Shown here piece after piece: positions 24,366-35,852 of a stretch of DNA of 64,000 nucleotides. The translations under genes and the position numbers were made by a program. Location: NCBI GenBank assembly GCA_028622995.1, contig JAJQJQ010000009.1, forward strand, positions 930,001-994,000, written 5' to 3'. Within the stretch, counting starts at the first letter, position 1. Each line of letters begins with the position of its first letter. The notes under the pieces are model-generated. The model saw only the letters and a list, made by a program, of their open reading frames with translations. It ran no database searches and was not told the DNA's origin. This DNA comes from Panagrolaimus kolymaensis (Eukaryota > Nematoda > Chromadorea > Rhabditida > Panagrolaimidae).

Positions 24366-24445
24366 ATATTTGAGTTTTTTTATCTTTTTTTATAAATATT
24401 TATAATATTCCTATCTCATAAGTGTAGTTGTTAAAACCCGTTTGA
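24300..24445 (-). repeat. Dispersed repeat, partial inverted copy
   Basis: The reverse complement of this segment matches the starts of the repeats at 37985-38369 and 38941-39270. Shared runs include ACTCAAATATTCAAAAAAGA, CTAAAGAAAAAA, ATGAGAGA and TTCA(A/T)TGATTTTATTTTCA. It begins where gag homology ends, so it marks the breakpoint of the retroelement. Confidence 0.6.
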
Positions 24446-25038
24446 TTTTGAACTACAAAACTAATATACATAACATTGAAAAAAATGTCAGAAAAAATAA
24501 AAAAAAATTTAGAACACTTGCTCGATGTCAGCTTTGATATTCCCAAGCTGTAATCCAAACAATTTGAAGGATTGTGATTTTATTCATTTTCAACAACATG
24601 GCTCTGTGATTCACATCGTTACAAATTTAGAGATTTTGCTTTTGATTTTTCTTATTTTCAAAAATACAAGAATTTTTTCCAGAAATTTGTAATCAGTGCA
24701 AAATGAACAAAGGCTAAAAAGCGACCTTATGATGTCAATTATATTATATTTAGAAAAATTAATTACTCATCGCCATTATAATTTTCCGCTAAAAACACAT
24801 AAAAAAAACTTGTTTATTTATTTTTTATTGCTTCATTAAACACTTGTAGTTATAAATCATTTATTTATGCTTAAATAATTTAACTAACAACAACAATTAC
24901 TTTCTCATTTTTTTTACAACTTTTGCCATGGAAAAAAAAAGTTTTATAACTTTAACAAAATAAAAACTTTAAGCCAAAATCAATTTGTTTACGATATTTT
25001 ATTTTCATAGTTGTAAATTATAAATCAATATAAAAAAT

Positions 25039-25272
25039 ATGGCTTTATTACCTGGCTTCGATGTAAAACGACCAAAAGAAGTTTATCAATTTAATATTTT
25101 TCCTTCCAAAGCTAAACCTATTTTTAAAAACAACAAGAAAAGTATTTTTAATGGTATTTATTTTTGATTTTAAAATAAAATAAAAAATATTAATACATAA
25201 TAACTATGAAAAGGGTTAAATACCAAGTTTTAGATGTTGTTCATGCCGTTTTGGATCGAAATCGTCCAATAG
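25039..25272 (+). other. Possible small gene or gene fragment
   Basis: An ATG at 25039 opens 39 codons of non-repetitive peptide (MALLPGFDVKRPKEVYQFN...) up to a GTATTT donor-like site. A second short frame from an ATG at 25206 (MKRVKYQVLDVVHAVLDRNR) ends at a good GTAAGG donor at 25273. Joining the two blocks by the nearest acceptor puts a stop in frame, and no further exon is evident before BBS5. I do not recognise either peptide. It may be a remnant. Confidence 0.3.
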
Positions 25273-25785
25273 GTAAGGTAATTTTGATTTTTCAAATTAA
25301 CAAAATTGATAATTTCATAAGCTACAGTAGATTCTTAAAATCTCTAGTATTTTTCTGATTTTTTTTTTGTATTTTAAAAACCAAAAAAACAGTTGTTTTT
25401 TATTTTCTAAATATTTTAAATATTCAAGCCTAACTTTTTCGAGACACATCATTAAAAAAAGTTAAAAAAGCGTTTTTTACTTTTTCTTTTTTATTCATAA
25501 TATTTTTTTGTTTCAATATTTTTAGTTTTCTTGCTATTTTTTAAGTAAAGTAAGCTTTTTTAAAGACTCTTTACTCTTTCTTTCTTTAATAATATTTGGT
25601 TTTAAACTTAAAATATAGCTTTGAAGCATCAAGATTTTTTTTATTTGCTTGTTGCTTCGTAACTATGGCAACCATGCGCTCATATTTTTTCACATTTTTT
25701 TTTCGGGAGTTGTTTTAAAGTTATTCTAAAAAATCGAAAAAATAAAACCGATATTTATTTATTTCCACCAAAAAATCAAGAGATC

Positions 25786-27058
25786 ATGTTTAGTAGAAAA
25801 GACAAGCATGCCCTTTCAGATATAACATGGCAAGATCGAGAAATATTTTTTGATATGGATTTTAAGTAAGTTTTTAACACTCATTTTTCCATTATTTATT
25901 TTTTTCAATACGTCAAAATTTATTTTAGACAAATGAAATTAATTGCTGGCGAACATTTAGTTGAAAAAATTGAAGGCGTTGAAGATACTAAAGGAAATAA
26001 TGGCGATCGAGGAACTTTACGAATCACAAATTTGCGATTGCTTTGGCATGCAAATGCTATGCCACGAATAAATTTAACTATCGGACTTAATTGTGTTACT
26101 GGAGCCACCACGAGAATGGCTAAATCCAAACTTAAAGGTCGATGCGAAAGTTTGTATTTAATGGCTCGAAATCAAAGCACTCGATTTGAATTTGTTTTTA
26201 CTTGCGTTAATAATAATCAACAGGCATGATTTTTGGTTTTTGGGTTTTGGAAGTTAAAAATAAAAAGTAAAATAGTTTGTAGGCTCAAAATAAACTTTTC
26301 ACCACCGTGATTGGCCTCCATCGAGCTTATGAAACTTCAAAATTGTACAGAGATATGAAAATGCGAGGTTCATTAATCGATGAACATGAAAATTTAAGAA
26401 TTTTACCCCTCGAAGAACAATGTGATCGATTTGAAGGGGCTTGGAATCTTAGCAGCGATCAAGTAAATAATTTTTTTGAGATAAAAAATAATTATAAAAA
26501 AGTTTACAGGCAAATTTGCAAGGCAACCTTGGAGTTCTCATTGCAACTAATATTCGAGTGGTTTGGTATGCTTCTATGAATTCCAGTCACAATGTAAGCA
26601 TTCCATATTTACAACTTCGAAGTTGTCGAGTTCGTGATTCTCGTTTTGGTTATGCTCTTGTGATTGAAACTTCGGTACAAAGTGGAGAATATATTCTTGG
26701 CTTTCGAATTGACCCAGAAGATAAACTTGAAATTGTTTGCAAAACTATTCAAGCTTTACACACGGCATATTTAGCTTGCCCAACTTTTGGGGTTCAATAT
26801 CGCAGAGAAATTCAAAAGCTTCCTCAAGAACAAATTGTAAGCGTCGAAGATGCAACAGGAGGAGCTGAACTAGAAGATGACACAGAAGAGGATAAACAAC
26901 CCCAAACTCGAATCGATGCTTTTGCCTCATATTTTTCTGAAGGTGCTGAAGGAGATGATAAACGGCAAATAACTTATTCAGAAACTTTGGGAGTTGCGAC
27001 AGAACAACTTAAACCTGGTTACACTATTGAAGATTTATGGTGTATCCACAATGATTAA
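25786..27058 (+). CDS. bbs-5: Bardet-Biedl syndrome 5 protein (BBSome subunit)
   Basis: A subunit of the BBSome, the coat complex that carries membrane proteins in and out of cilia; BBS5 binds phosphoinositides through PH-like (DM16) domains. Exons 25786-25865, 25929-26223, 26283-26462 and 26510-27058 give 367 residues (human BBS5 has 341). Family blocks are clear: EDTKGNNGDRG near residue 45, TNLRLLWHANA, STRFEFVFT, HRAYETSKLYRDMKMR, WNLSSDQ, a second PH-like block with VSIPYLQLRS and VIETSVQSG.YILGFRIDP, and the acidic C-terminus ending GYTIEDLW. In a nematode it should act in ciliated sensory neurons. Intron 2 needs either a GC donor (CAG|GCATGA) or an early GTTAAT donor that would remove six residues; both keep the frame. 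Four extra residues (ANLQ) precede GNLG in exon 4. Confidence 0.95.
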
Positions 27059-27362
27059 CTTTTTTTTATTCTTTGCTAATTTCCATTTGCATTTTATAAT
27101 ACTAAATTAAATAAATGTGTATAATGATTATAATAATTTCTGCAATAAATAATTTACAACTCTCTAAAAAAATGAGAAGAAAGTGTTGGCAAAGAACAAA
27201 ATTCAAATGCAAATTTATCTCTTATCGCGATTGTTTGCTTGGAAGCAGCAAATTTTTTTGTATGCAAAAAATCAAAATTTTGTCTTCAATTTGCTAAACA
27301 CTTTTTTTCAGAATATTTTCAATCAAAAATAGAAGCTTCCTTTTGTTATTGTTTCTTCAACC

Positions 27363-29078
27363 ATGGCCATGGATAAACACAATTTATTGCATCCTTATAT
27401 TGATGTTAAGAATTTGAAAAAGAAAGACGAAGTTTTACTTATCAATGGAACTGAAAATGGAAAATTCGAAATTCTTTTCTTGGATGCTCAGTTTCAAAGT
27501 CTTCCAGAACCTATGAATGTACCTGTTAAAGATCTTTCCAATTTCTTGGATTCTTTTTATTGTCAAAATCTCAAAGCTGTTATTTTCCTTATTGCTGATT
27601 TTACGAATGGGTCTGATAATGTAGATCTTCAATTTCGTCAAATGGTTTATGAAGATGTTAGAAAACGAAAATGTCACTTTTGTCTTGTTGATCCTATGAG
27701 AATTTCAAATATGTCAATGTTATTCGCTGCTAATCTTACTTTAAAACCTGGTGATGTTATTTTGAGTGTTTTATGTATGGGTCAAATGGTTAATGTTGCT
27801 GAACTTCAACGTAAACAAGAAGGTTATTCTTACATCAATTATCGTATGATCAATCGCTTTAATAGAAATGTTAATGATGTAGCTGCAGAAATTCTTGGTA
27901 CGTGTAATCCTAGTTATGTTATTGTTTGTGATCCATATGGTTATGATCTGGTGATGTCTTTGAAACGTCGTGTTGTTCCATCGAATATTGTTGTTTTTTA
28001 CCCTGATCTTGAAAGTATTACTGAATATACTTTTCCTGTCCTGAAAACGATCTTTGAACGTGGATATAATCAAATTATTCCTTTCACTTTGGAAACCTTC
28101 GCTGTAACCAATGAATCAAATTATACTGTTCCTGAACAAGCTGTGATCGTTGTAAATAACGGCGAAGTCGTGCCTTTAGAAAAAGTACAAATAGTTCCTA
28201 AATCAAAAAAGCCATATATTGTAAGTCATTTTACTTTGTTTTCTTTACCTTTATCTTGTTTTTTAGGTTGTATTCCTTGACACCATTTCTGCAAGTTACA
28301 AACCTGCTGGAGAAGCTCAACTTTCTAAAGAACAAGGACATCGTATCAAGCTTGCTCTGGTTATTGATCGAAATTCCCTTCCTTTCCTGTATCAAGAACC
28401 ATTCATCATTCCTGAAATTGAAGCTTTACCAAAGAAACTTGCAACACAACCTGATTTGAATGTTCCTGTTATTGGTTTTTATGACAATTCATCCATCATT
28501 TGTGTTCCTGATGAAAATGGTTATATGTTCTTGAATGAATGGAACGGTACGTTGGCTTCTTGTATACTACAATAAGGTTGAATGTTGGTTTTAGGCGTGT
28601 ATGGAAAAGATCTTTACCTTAGCTTTGCACAAGAAGAGCCTACTATTGTCACTGATTTATCCAAAGTAAAAAATAAAGATCCTTTTGTGGTTTATGATAT
28701 GCTTACAACTTCATGATATCTTTGATTATATGTATTGTTTCAGATTTAGTCAAAGTTCTTTCAATGCCAGCTGACGATCTCAAAGTTGACCCAAAATGGC
28801 GCTTCAAGGTTATAACTAATGATCCAGAACATCCTGTCTTACTTCAATTTGAAACTTTCTTGGGATCTCGTAAATCTTCAACACCTCTCTTTTTAATGGC
28901 TCTTCTCTTGAAACATCACATCAAGGCAATCAAGAAGGAAACCGGAAAGAAGCCAAAGAAACTTGGATTTTGTCTTTTCAATGATTTTACCGATGAAGAA
29001 AAGAAACGAATTCAAATTGGACTCGAAGAAGCTTGTAAGCTATTGAAAATTGATTTTGTTTTTGTTTCAAATGTTTAA
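27363..29078 (+). CDS. Unrecognised 524-residue protein
   Basis: Exons 27363-28220, 28267-28546, 28595-28696 and 28744-29078. The protein opens MAMDKHNLLHPYIDVKNLKK, has no signal peptide or membrane span, and is made of alternating beta-like hydrophobic runs (KAVIFLIADF, VILSVLCMGQMVNV, SYVIVCDPYGYD) and charged linkers. Later blocks include PVIGFYDNSSIICV, LNEWNGVYGKDLYLSFAQ, VDPKWRFKV and LLLKHHIKAIKKETGKKPKK. I do not recognise the family. The third intron has no GT donor that keeps the frame: the phase works only if the intron is 28697-28743, which starts AT and ends CAG. Using the nearby GTAAAA donor gives an immediate stop. A T-tract ending in CAG 51 bases before the ATG is a possible trans-splice site. 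Confidence 0.75.
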
Positions 29079-29551
29079 ATTTTGTTAATTTCCTTGTTTT
29101 GTTTTTGAATTTATAAAAGCTTTTAAAAAGATTGTCTTATGTTTAAAAAAAGAGAAGAAACAGTCTTTCTTTGTCACAATTGTTATCCCTTCACATTCGT
29201 TGATTCCATTAAGTTGTAAACAAAAAAGACACATGCGTTACTTCAAGGATGCAATGATAACATTGTTGCTTGCATTAGAACTGTTCGTATTATTGATGGG
29301 TACGATCATCTCGGCAACGATTTACTTTGATGGTTTTTAGATGTTTTTACTATTGTCACTCACTACAACTCGATTTATTTTCTCTTTTTTTGCCAATGCT
29401 TTTATTCCCATACTTTACTGTGTTTTCCTGGTTACATAGACTTTATTTTTATCTCTACGTTTTGATGTGTGGAATATACAGATATTATGGTTTGGTGAAA
29501 ATTTTGTGCATGCAAAAACATGTTGGTTCGTTTATAATTTAGAAGAATTGC

Positions 29552-29731
29552 TCAAGAATTTGTTGCAACAGAAGAGTAAGCATTATCATTGAGGAAAATT
29601 TCTTCCAAAAGTTTTACATATGATTCTATGGCTGTACATCCTGCAATATTTATCATTTTTTCTTTTAAGTTTTTTTGAACTCATAAATTAAGCCATTGCT
29701 GCTTCATGATTGATTCCAAAATTCCAAAATG
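29552..29731 (-). pseudogene. Coding-like relic with an internal stop
   Basis: On the minus strand a 60-codon frame reads HFGILESIMKQQWLNL, a stop, then VQKNLKEKMINIAGCTAIES and on to NAYSSVATNS before a second stop. The composition is that of protein rather than of the surrounding low-complexity DNA. I do not recognise it. It could be two exons of a gene or a decayed copy. Confidence 0.3.
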
Positions 29732-30152
29732 TTGTTTAATAAAATGGTTCACCATTAGCTAATCGAGGGCGAAGTTAGCTCATTAAAGGTGGAATAAGCG
29801 GAAGAGAAAAAAACAATAATAAATCAAAAAATTATAAAAACAACCTGGAGCAATACTTGAAAACATTTACTCTTATTGATGCTCTTTCTTTGGAACTCAG
29901 TAAACAAAAATTAATAAAGATTTATATTGGCAGCTAATAACTTTTTTTTGAGCTGATTTTTACCAAAGTAGCTTACTTTTATTTGCTGCTGTTGTATTTT
30001 TTTTTTATTATTATTTTTAACATTTTTTAAATTTATTTGTTTTTTATTCTCAACGATCAGTAAAAAACTTTATTTCCAAAACCAAATTAAAAATAAGATA
30101 TTTATTTCTGGCTCTAAAATTGTAAGCTTTTATAAGTTTTGAAGAAAAAAAT

Positions 30153-30351
30153 TTAAAGGGACATAGCTATTTCATGCCTTTTTTGAAATTTCGTTTGCGG
30201 GCACTGCAAGTTACACTTGGTAAGGCGCGTGTTTGAATTACCGTGTAAGACAGAAGTGACACGGTAATTCAAACACGCGCCGCCCCGACTGTTCCTATCA
30301 GCCCCAGTATCGAAATTTTTGAAAAGGCATGAAATAGCTATGTCCCTTTAA
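30153..30351. mobile_element. Foldback MITE with 26-bp inverted ends and TTAA flanks
   Basis: The left end TTAAAGGGACATAGCTATTT and its following bases are repeated, inverted and without mismatch, at the right end over 26 bases; the complementarity continues imperfectly for about ten more. Inside, a second perfect 23-bp inverted repeat (30224-30246 against 30259-30281) surrounds a 12-base loop. TTAA at both tips fits a piggyBac-type target site. There is no coding capacity. The interior is clearly GC-richer than the surroundings. Confidence 0.75.
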
Positions 30352-30485
30352 GAAGGGACTAAATTGTTGCTTTCCATCCCAAACAATTTGTTCCTTTTCC
30401 TCTTTTTTTTTCTTCTTCTTACCTTTTTTTAATATTATTAAACCAAGAATATTCTTTTTAAGCTTTTTCTTTTCCATCTTCCATA

Positions 30486-32657
30486 ATGCTTTTTCTTATT
30501 AATGCATCGAAATATTCAAATGCCAATATTCGATGCTTTTCAACAACATCAACTATTTTTAAAGCAGTAATTGGAGATTTAAAAGTTGGATATTTTGATC
30601 GTGAAATACCTGAAGGTAAAAAGCCTACACATATCATCGTTGGAGCGGGTTCGGCTGGTTGTGTTTTAGTAAGCTTTTTATATATATTATTGGTTGGTAA
30701 TTAATCGGAAGGTTTCTAGGCAAATCGTTTAACTGAAAACCCAGATAATCATGTTTTATTATTGGAAGCTGGACCAAAAGATCATTGGTGGAATTGGAAG
30801 ATTCATATGCCTGCGGCTTTAATGTATAATTTATGCAATGACAGATATAATTGGTTTGTCCTTAAAATTACTTTTGAATATATTAAACTTATTTATAAAT
30901 ATTTTTTTAAAGGTTTTATCATACAACTGCTCAAAAAAATTTGGATGATCGAGTTTTATATTGGCCGAGAGGACGAGTATGGGGTGGCTCATCTTCCCTT
31001 AATGCTATGGCATATGTTCGTGGCCATCCATTTGATTATGATCGATGGGAAAAGGAAGGAGCCAAAGGATGGTCATATAAAAATTGTTTACCATATTTTA
31101 AAAAAGCTCAAAATCATAATTTATCCATTGGTTCTGAAGATAAATATCGAGGCCATGATGGCCCATTACATGTGAGCCAAGGAAAATGTGATAGTTTGTT
31201 GCATAAAGCTTTTATGGATGCAGGAAAAACTCATCCAATTGGATACACAGAAGATATGAATGGTTTTCGTCAAGAAGGTTTGGGTCCCATGGATATGACT
31301 ATTCGAGAAGGAATTCGATGGAGTTCTTCAAGAGCTTATTTGAGACCGGTAATTTTCCCCCATAAATTATTTTAAATGGAATATATAATTTTGACACAAT
31401 TTTCTTTTTAGATTTTGCACCGCAAAAATTTATATACTTCCTCTGGTATTATATGCACTAAAATTCTATTCGACAAAAAAACTGCGATCGGGGTGGAATA
31501 TGTTCGTCAACAAGATTTCTTAAGTTCAAATAATATCGACTCTTATACCCGAGAAAAAATGTATTGTGAAGGCCCAATAATTCTTGCTGGAGGAGCTATA
31601 AATTCTCCTCAATTACTTATGTTAAGTGGAGTTGGACCAGCAGAACATTTAAGAGCTCATGAAATTCAATTGGTTCAAGATATGCCTGGTGTAGGAGCTA
31701 ATTTGCAAGACCATCTTGAAATATATATTCAAGAACGATGCAGTCAACCCATAACTCTTTATAATCAAAGTTCATGGAGATTTCCACATAATATGGTTCG
31801 AATTGGGTTGCAATGGTTTTTTAATCGTGGTGGATTAGCTGCAAGTAGCCATCTTGAATCTGGAGGTTTTGCTAGATCAAGACCAGATGTAATTTTCCTT
31901 TGGTTTTTGGGGTTTAGAATATCGTAATTTTCTAGGTTGAACATCCAGATATTCAATTCCATTTCCTCCCATCTACGGTTCATGAAGATGGACGTAAAGG
32001 TGGTACTTGTCATGCTTATCAAGTAAGCTTTTTCAGCCCTAAATTCTTTTATATTTGTCAAAATTTCCATTTTTTTAGGTCCATGTTGGTCCAATGCGTT
32101 CCAAATCCACCGGATTCATAACCCTTGCAAGCAAGGACGCTCGCAGTCACCCACTCATGGATCCAAATTATATGGATCACGAAGAAGATTGGATAGAATT
32201 TAGAAAATGTATTGAACTTGCTCGAGAACTTTTCAAACAACCATCTTTCGATAAATTCCGCCATGGCGAATTGGCGCCAGGTGAAGATTGTAAAACCAAA
32301 GAACAAATCGATGAATTTGTTCGTAAAAAGGCTGCTTCAGCTTATCATCCATCATGCACATGCAAAATGGGATTAAGTTCTGATTCCAATGCTGTAATTG
32401 ATGGAGAAACTATGAAAGTTCATGGACTTGAAAACTTGATGGTAAACTTTTTTTGAATTAAAAAAAATTAGCATATTTATTTTTGGTAATTTTAGATCGC
32501 TGATGCAAGTGTTATGCCATCGATAGTTAGTGGAAATTTAAATGCTCCAACTATAATGATTGCAGAAAAAGCAGCCGATATTATTGCTGGAAAAACACCT
32601 CTTCCATCAGAAAATCCTCCCATTTGGAAACCAGATGAAAAATATCCAAAATATTAA
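30486..32657 (+). CDS. Choline dehydrogenase-like GMC oxidoreductase
   Basis: An FAD enzyme of the glucose-methanol-choline family, best matching choline dehydrogenases, which oxidise choline to betaine aldehyde in mitochondria. Exons 30486-30668, 30720-30853, 30913-31348, 31412-31888, 31936-32022, 32079-32441 and 32496-32657 give 613 residues (human CHDH has 594). The N-terminal 40 residues are Ser/Arg-rich with few acids, as in a mitochondrial presequence. Next come the FAD site [19 protein letters not shown], the GMC signature [19 protein letters not shown], the second signature [16 protein letters not shown], the C-terminal active-site block [12 protein letters not shown] with its conserved histidine, and [19 protein letters not shown]. 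No break is seen. The exact substrate is inferred from the family. Confidence 0.93.
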
Positions 32658-34180
32658 AGAAACCATTTTTTGTTGTTGATGGAAGCCAAGAAACAAGCAT
32701 AATTTATTTTTCCATTTAGAGTGTTTAATTTATGCAAATTATTTTTTTCAGTTCTCTTTAGAAGAGCAAAAATTAGGATAAAAATATGGTATTTATTTAA
32801 TTTAGGTTATTTTTATTATAGTTTACAGATTTTTTACATTTCTTTGAAATAAAAATTTTTTTCACAACTTTCGTTTTTTTTTGGTTGAATATAATTTTTT
32901 AGTTTCATACTTTGAAGTTTTTTTGATTTCTGTACCATTTTTTATTTTTATGGTACTATGAAATCAATGAAAAATAAGAAAGAAGATTATACTTTTCCTT
33001 GAAAAAACGATTGACGAAAATAGGGCTCTCCTCATCTTCTTCTGGCTGTGATTGAGGAGATTAAATTGATAACAAAAAAAGCAAAGATTTTTTTCATTAG
33101 CGTCGAACGGGGTTTCCTTACTTTTGCGTGTTAAAACATAAAATTCTTTCCCATTGAATTTTTTTTGTTGCTCTTAATTTCTCTCACAATCAGTTTTTTA
33201 ACTTCTTTTTTTCCTTTTTGGGAACTCTGATAACCTTAGAATCAAAATTTGGGGTGGAGTTTCTTTTCCTTCAAATCAGTGTAAAAAAAAGAAGAAGGAA
33301 TGAATTAAAAAAGCTCAAAGAAAATGAAAGAAAATTAACCCATGTCGCTAAAAAACAGTAAACACACACAAACATTTTCACGTTGTTGGTGCTCATGTGG
33401 CATGTGGTCTTCCTCTTTTTTTGATCAAAAACATTTTCAACATGTTTTTTTCTTTCGAAAAACAAAAAAAAAAATTTGATTTCATTTTCATTTTTTCAAT
33501 GTGTTTGGGTTGTCTTTTTTTCTATTCGCGAATTTGATTTTTTTCTTTCCATTACTTTTTTTTTGATGTCAACAATCTATCTATCTCATTAAACAAAAAA
33601 AGGAACTCTAAAAAAATCGAATGTTTGGTTTTGTATTAATTTTTTTTATATGTGTGTTTGTGTTGTTTGATAATGGAACAACTTAATAGTTTTTTTTCTT
33701 TCTTTTCATTTTTTGATAATTATCTGAAGTATAATATTTTTATGGGGTCATGGTTGATTTCTTGCTAAAAAAGAAATGATGAAAATCGTTAAAGATGTTG
33801 CAAGCTTTTTTTTAAATTGCTGCTTTATAGAATTTTTTTGCTGGTGATAAAATTGCAATTATGCAAGCTTTCGGTCGTTTTTAATTATTTGTGTTTGTTT
33901 TAGTTTGGCGCACTTGAAGTGATAGCGAACTGTTTCGTCTGCTTCTAAACTGGCCAATTTAAAATCGACCTCGTTGATTTGGTTCACGAGGAAGCCTTTT
34001 TTTCTTGTTTTGATATCCAAATTTTTATCATTTACAATTTTTTTACGTAATCCACTCTCTCAAACAAAACAAATTCTTTGATTACTAAAATTTTTACTCA
34101 AAACAAAAAAAAAATGGTTTAAAAATAAACCTTTTTAAGTTTACTCTTTTTTTTTCTTTGCGGCGCCATTCTTACATTCT
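32658..34180. other. Non-coding region
   Basis: T-rich sequence after the oxidoreductase stop codon with no credible coding frame. AATAAA-like signals follow the stop. The region at 33880-34010 is less repetitive than the rest, but I could not assign it to a tRNA or any other RNA. Confidence 0.5.
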
Positions 34181-34570
34181 TACACTGAGAAAAATTTTGC
34201 TTGTCACACTTTTGGTGTGACAAGGAAAATAAATATATGGTGATTGGCCTAATAAATTTTGTAAGGTTTAATTTTCCTGATTTTAGTTTCTCTACAATGC
34301 GTTCTCAACAGTTTTATTAATTTGTGATTGGAAAAAAAAAAGTTGTCAAAATTTTGTCACACAGGTGTGACGTGTTGTACAACACTTTTTTTTGCTTAAA
34401 AAATTCATAACTTTTTTGAAAAACATTTTTTTTGAAATCTGTTGAGTAGGCATCGTAGATAATTATGAGGAGCAATTTTTTATAAGAAAAAATTTTATCG
34501 GGCCAACCACCGTATATTTATTTTGCTTGTCACACCAAAAGTGTGACATTTTTCGATTTTTCTCAGTGTA
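34181..34570. mobile_element. MITE with about 70-bp inverted ends and TA flanks
   Basis: The two ends are inverted copies over roughly 70 bases with few differences, starting TACACTGAGAAAAA and ending TTTTTCTCAGTGTA. TA at both tips fits a Tc1/mariner-type target site. Each arm carries its own hairpin (GTCACACTTTTGGTGTGAC at about 34203-34221 and GTCACACCAAAAGTGTGAC at 34529-34547). The middle holds a third version (GTCACACAGGTGTGAC at 34356-34371), followed by the palindrome GTGTTGTACAACAC. There is no coding capacity. Confidence 0.8.
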
Positions 34571-35163
34571 CGTGTTTTTTGATTTTTTTATATGCAGCAT
34601 CCAAGCAATTGCACGCTTATTTACAAGGAAAAAAAAGAGGAAGGTCGTCGTCATTAAAAGCTAAAAGCACGAGTTTGATCGAATAAAGAAAAAATAAAAT
34701 TCTTTCAGGAAGAATAATAAAAAACGGACATAAAAAAAAGAAAGATAGAAAAAATCTTTTTAATGACAAAAGGTTTATTTTCGTGAGTTCCGCTTGCTAT
34801 TTTCTAAATTAAAACGTATTTGACTTGACGACTGGCGCCGGGTGCTGCCAAAAACTCAAAAGCAAGAAATAAATAAATAAAAAGATTCACATTTTTTTTT
34901 TCATTCATTTTAATCGGCGAAGTGAACTTAAGCGGTTCAAAAAAATTTTTCCTCATTATTTGTATTTGTTTTTGGCTTTGACTTTGGTGATTTTTGTTTG
35001 GTTGACGAAAATTCTTTCTATTATTTTGCAAAATTAAATACGAAAGCATTTTTTTTTTTTTATTTTATTTTTGATTCTGAAAGCATTCATTTGTCTTTTT
35101 TTTTTTGCTTATTTCCCAATTTTTTCCTTTCTCTTTTTCTGTTTCATTTTTTTTTTTCGCGTG

Positions 35164-35852
35164 ATGCCTCATCCTACGAAAGACGACGAAATAAAATTGG
35201 ATGTTGAAAATAATAATTTCACGATATCCAAAATTTCAGTATCCACTATGGCTTTTATTGTTCCAGTTATAAAAAAAGATTATATTTTGTATAATTCTGC
35301 GATGGCAGAAGCAAGAAAAAAGAGAGCTAATTCCAATCCACTTGAAGTTCGAAGAAAAGGTGAAAAAGCTCGTGAGTTTCATATTTTCATTTTCTATATT
35401 TTTAATTGTTTTTTTTAGCCCGAATTAGTCGGCTCTCATGTTCCGTGGATATTGTGGGTCCATCATCCTTGCCCATATCTGTGGCTTCAGCACCTGTAAC
35501 CCCAACGAGGGGTAAAAATCATAGAATTTCAATAATTCGTCGAATAAATTCTGAATCAGAAAATTTAAATCTTAATTCTAAAATATCTCAATCAGCTCCA
35601 TCCACATCGCCGCTTTCTCCACAAAGACATGTAAGATTTGGATTTTGTGAAGAAATAGAATATAGCGAATTGGATGAAGAATTCATTGATTCTCAACCTT
35701 ATACACCCACAGATAAAGTTCCATCTTCTCCATGCATAAAACGTCCAACAACAAATAGAAGTTGTGCTTTGGAAGTGAATACGCCAGTTTTAAAAAGAAA
35801 TGCTATGTTAAAATTTGTTGCATTTTGTTCTTCATCCAAGCGGGAATGTTAA
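35164..35852 (+). CDS. Unrecognised Ser/Pro-rich protein with RVxF-like motif
   Basis: Exons 35164-35371 and 35419-35852 give 213 residues with matching phase. The N-terminal third is mixed and lysine-rich (SAMAEARKKRANSNPLEVRR). The rest is Ser/Pro/Thr-rich with many SP and TP sites. Near residue 140 is QRHVRFGFCEEIEYSELDEE, where R-H-V-R-F fits the RVxF docking motif for protein phosphatase 1, followed by an acidic stretch as in many PP1 partners. There is no signal peptide or membrane span. I do not recognise the family, and the PP1 link is only a motif match. The upstream sequence is T-rich without a clear acceptor. Confidence 0.65.

Noticed and set aside
29327..29542. A 71-codon frame downstream of the 524-residue gene
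   Set aside because: It is a hydrophobic, T-rich string with no splice sites or family pattern.
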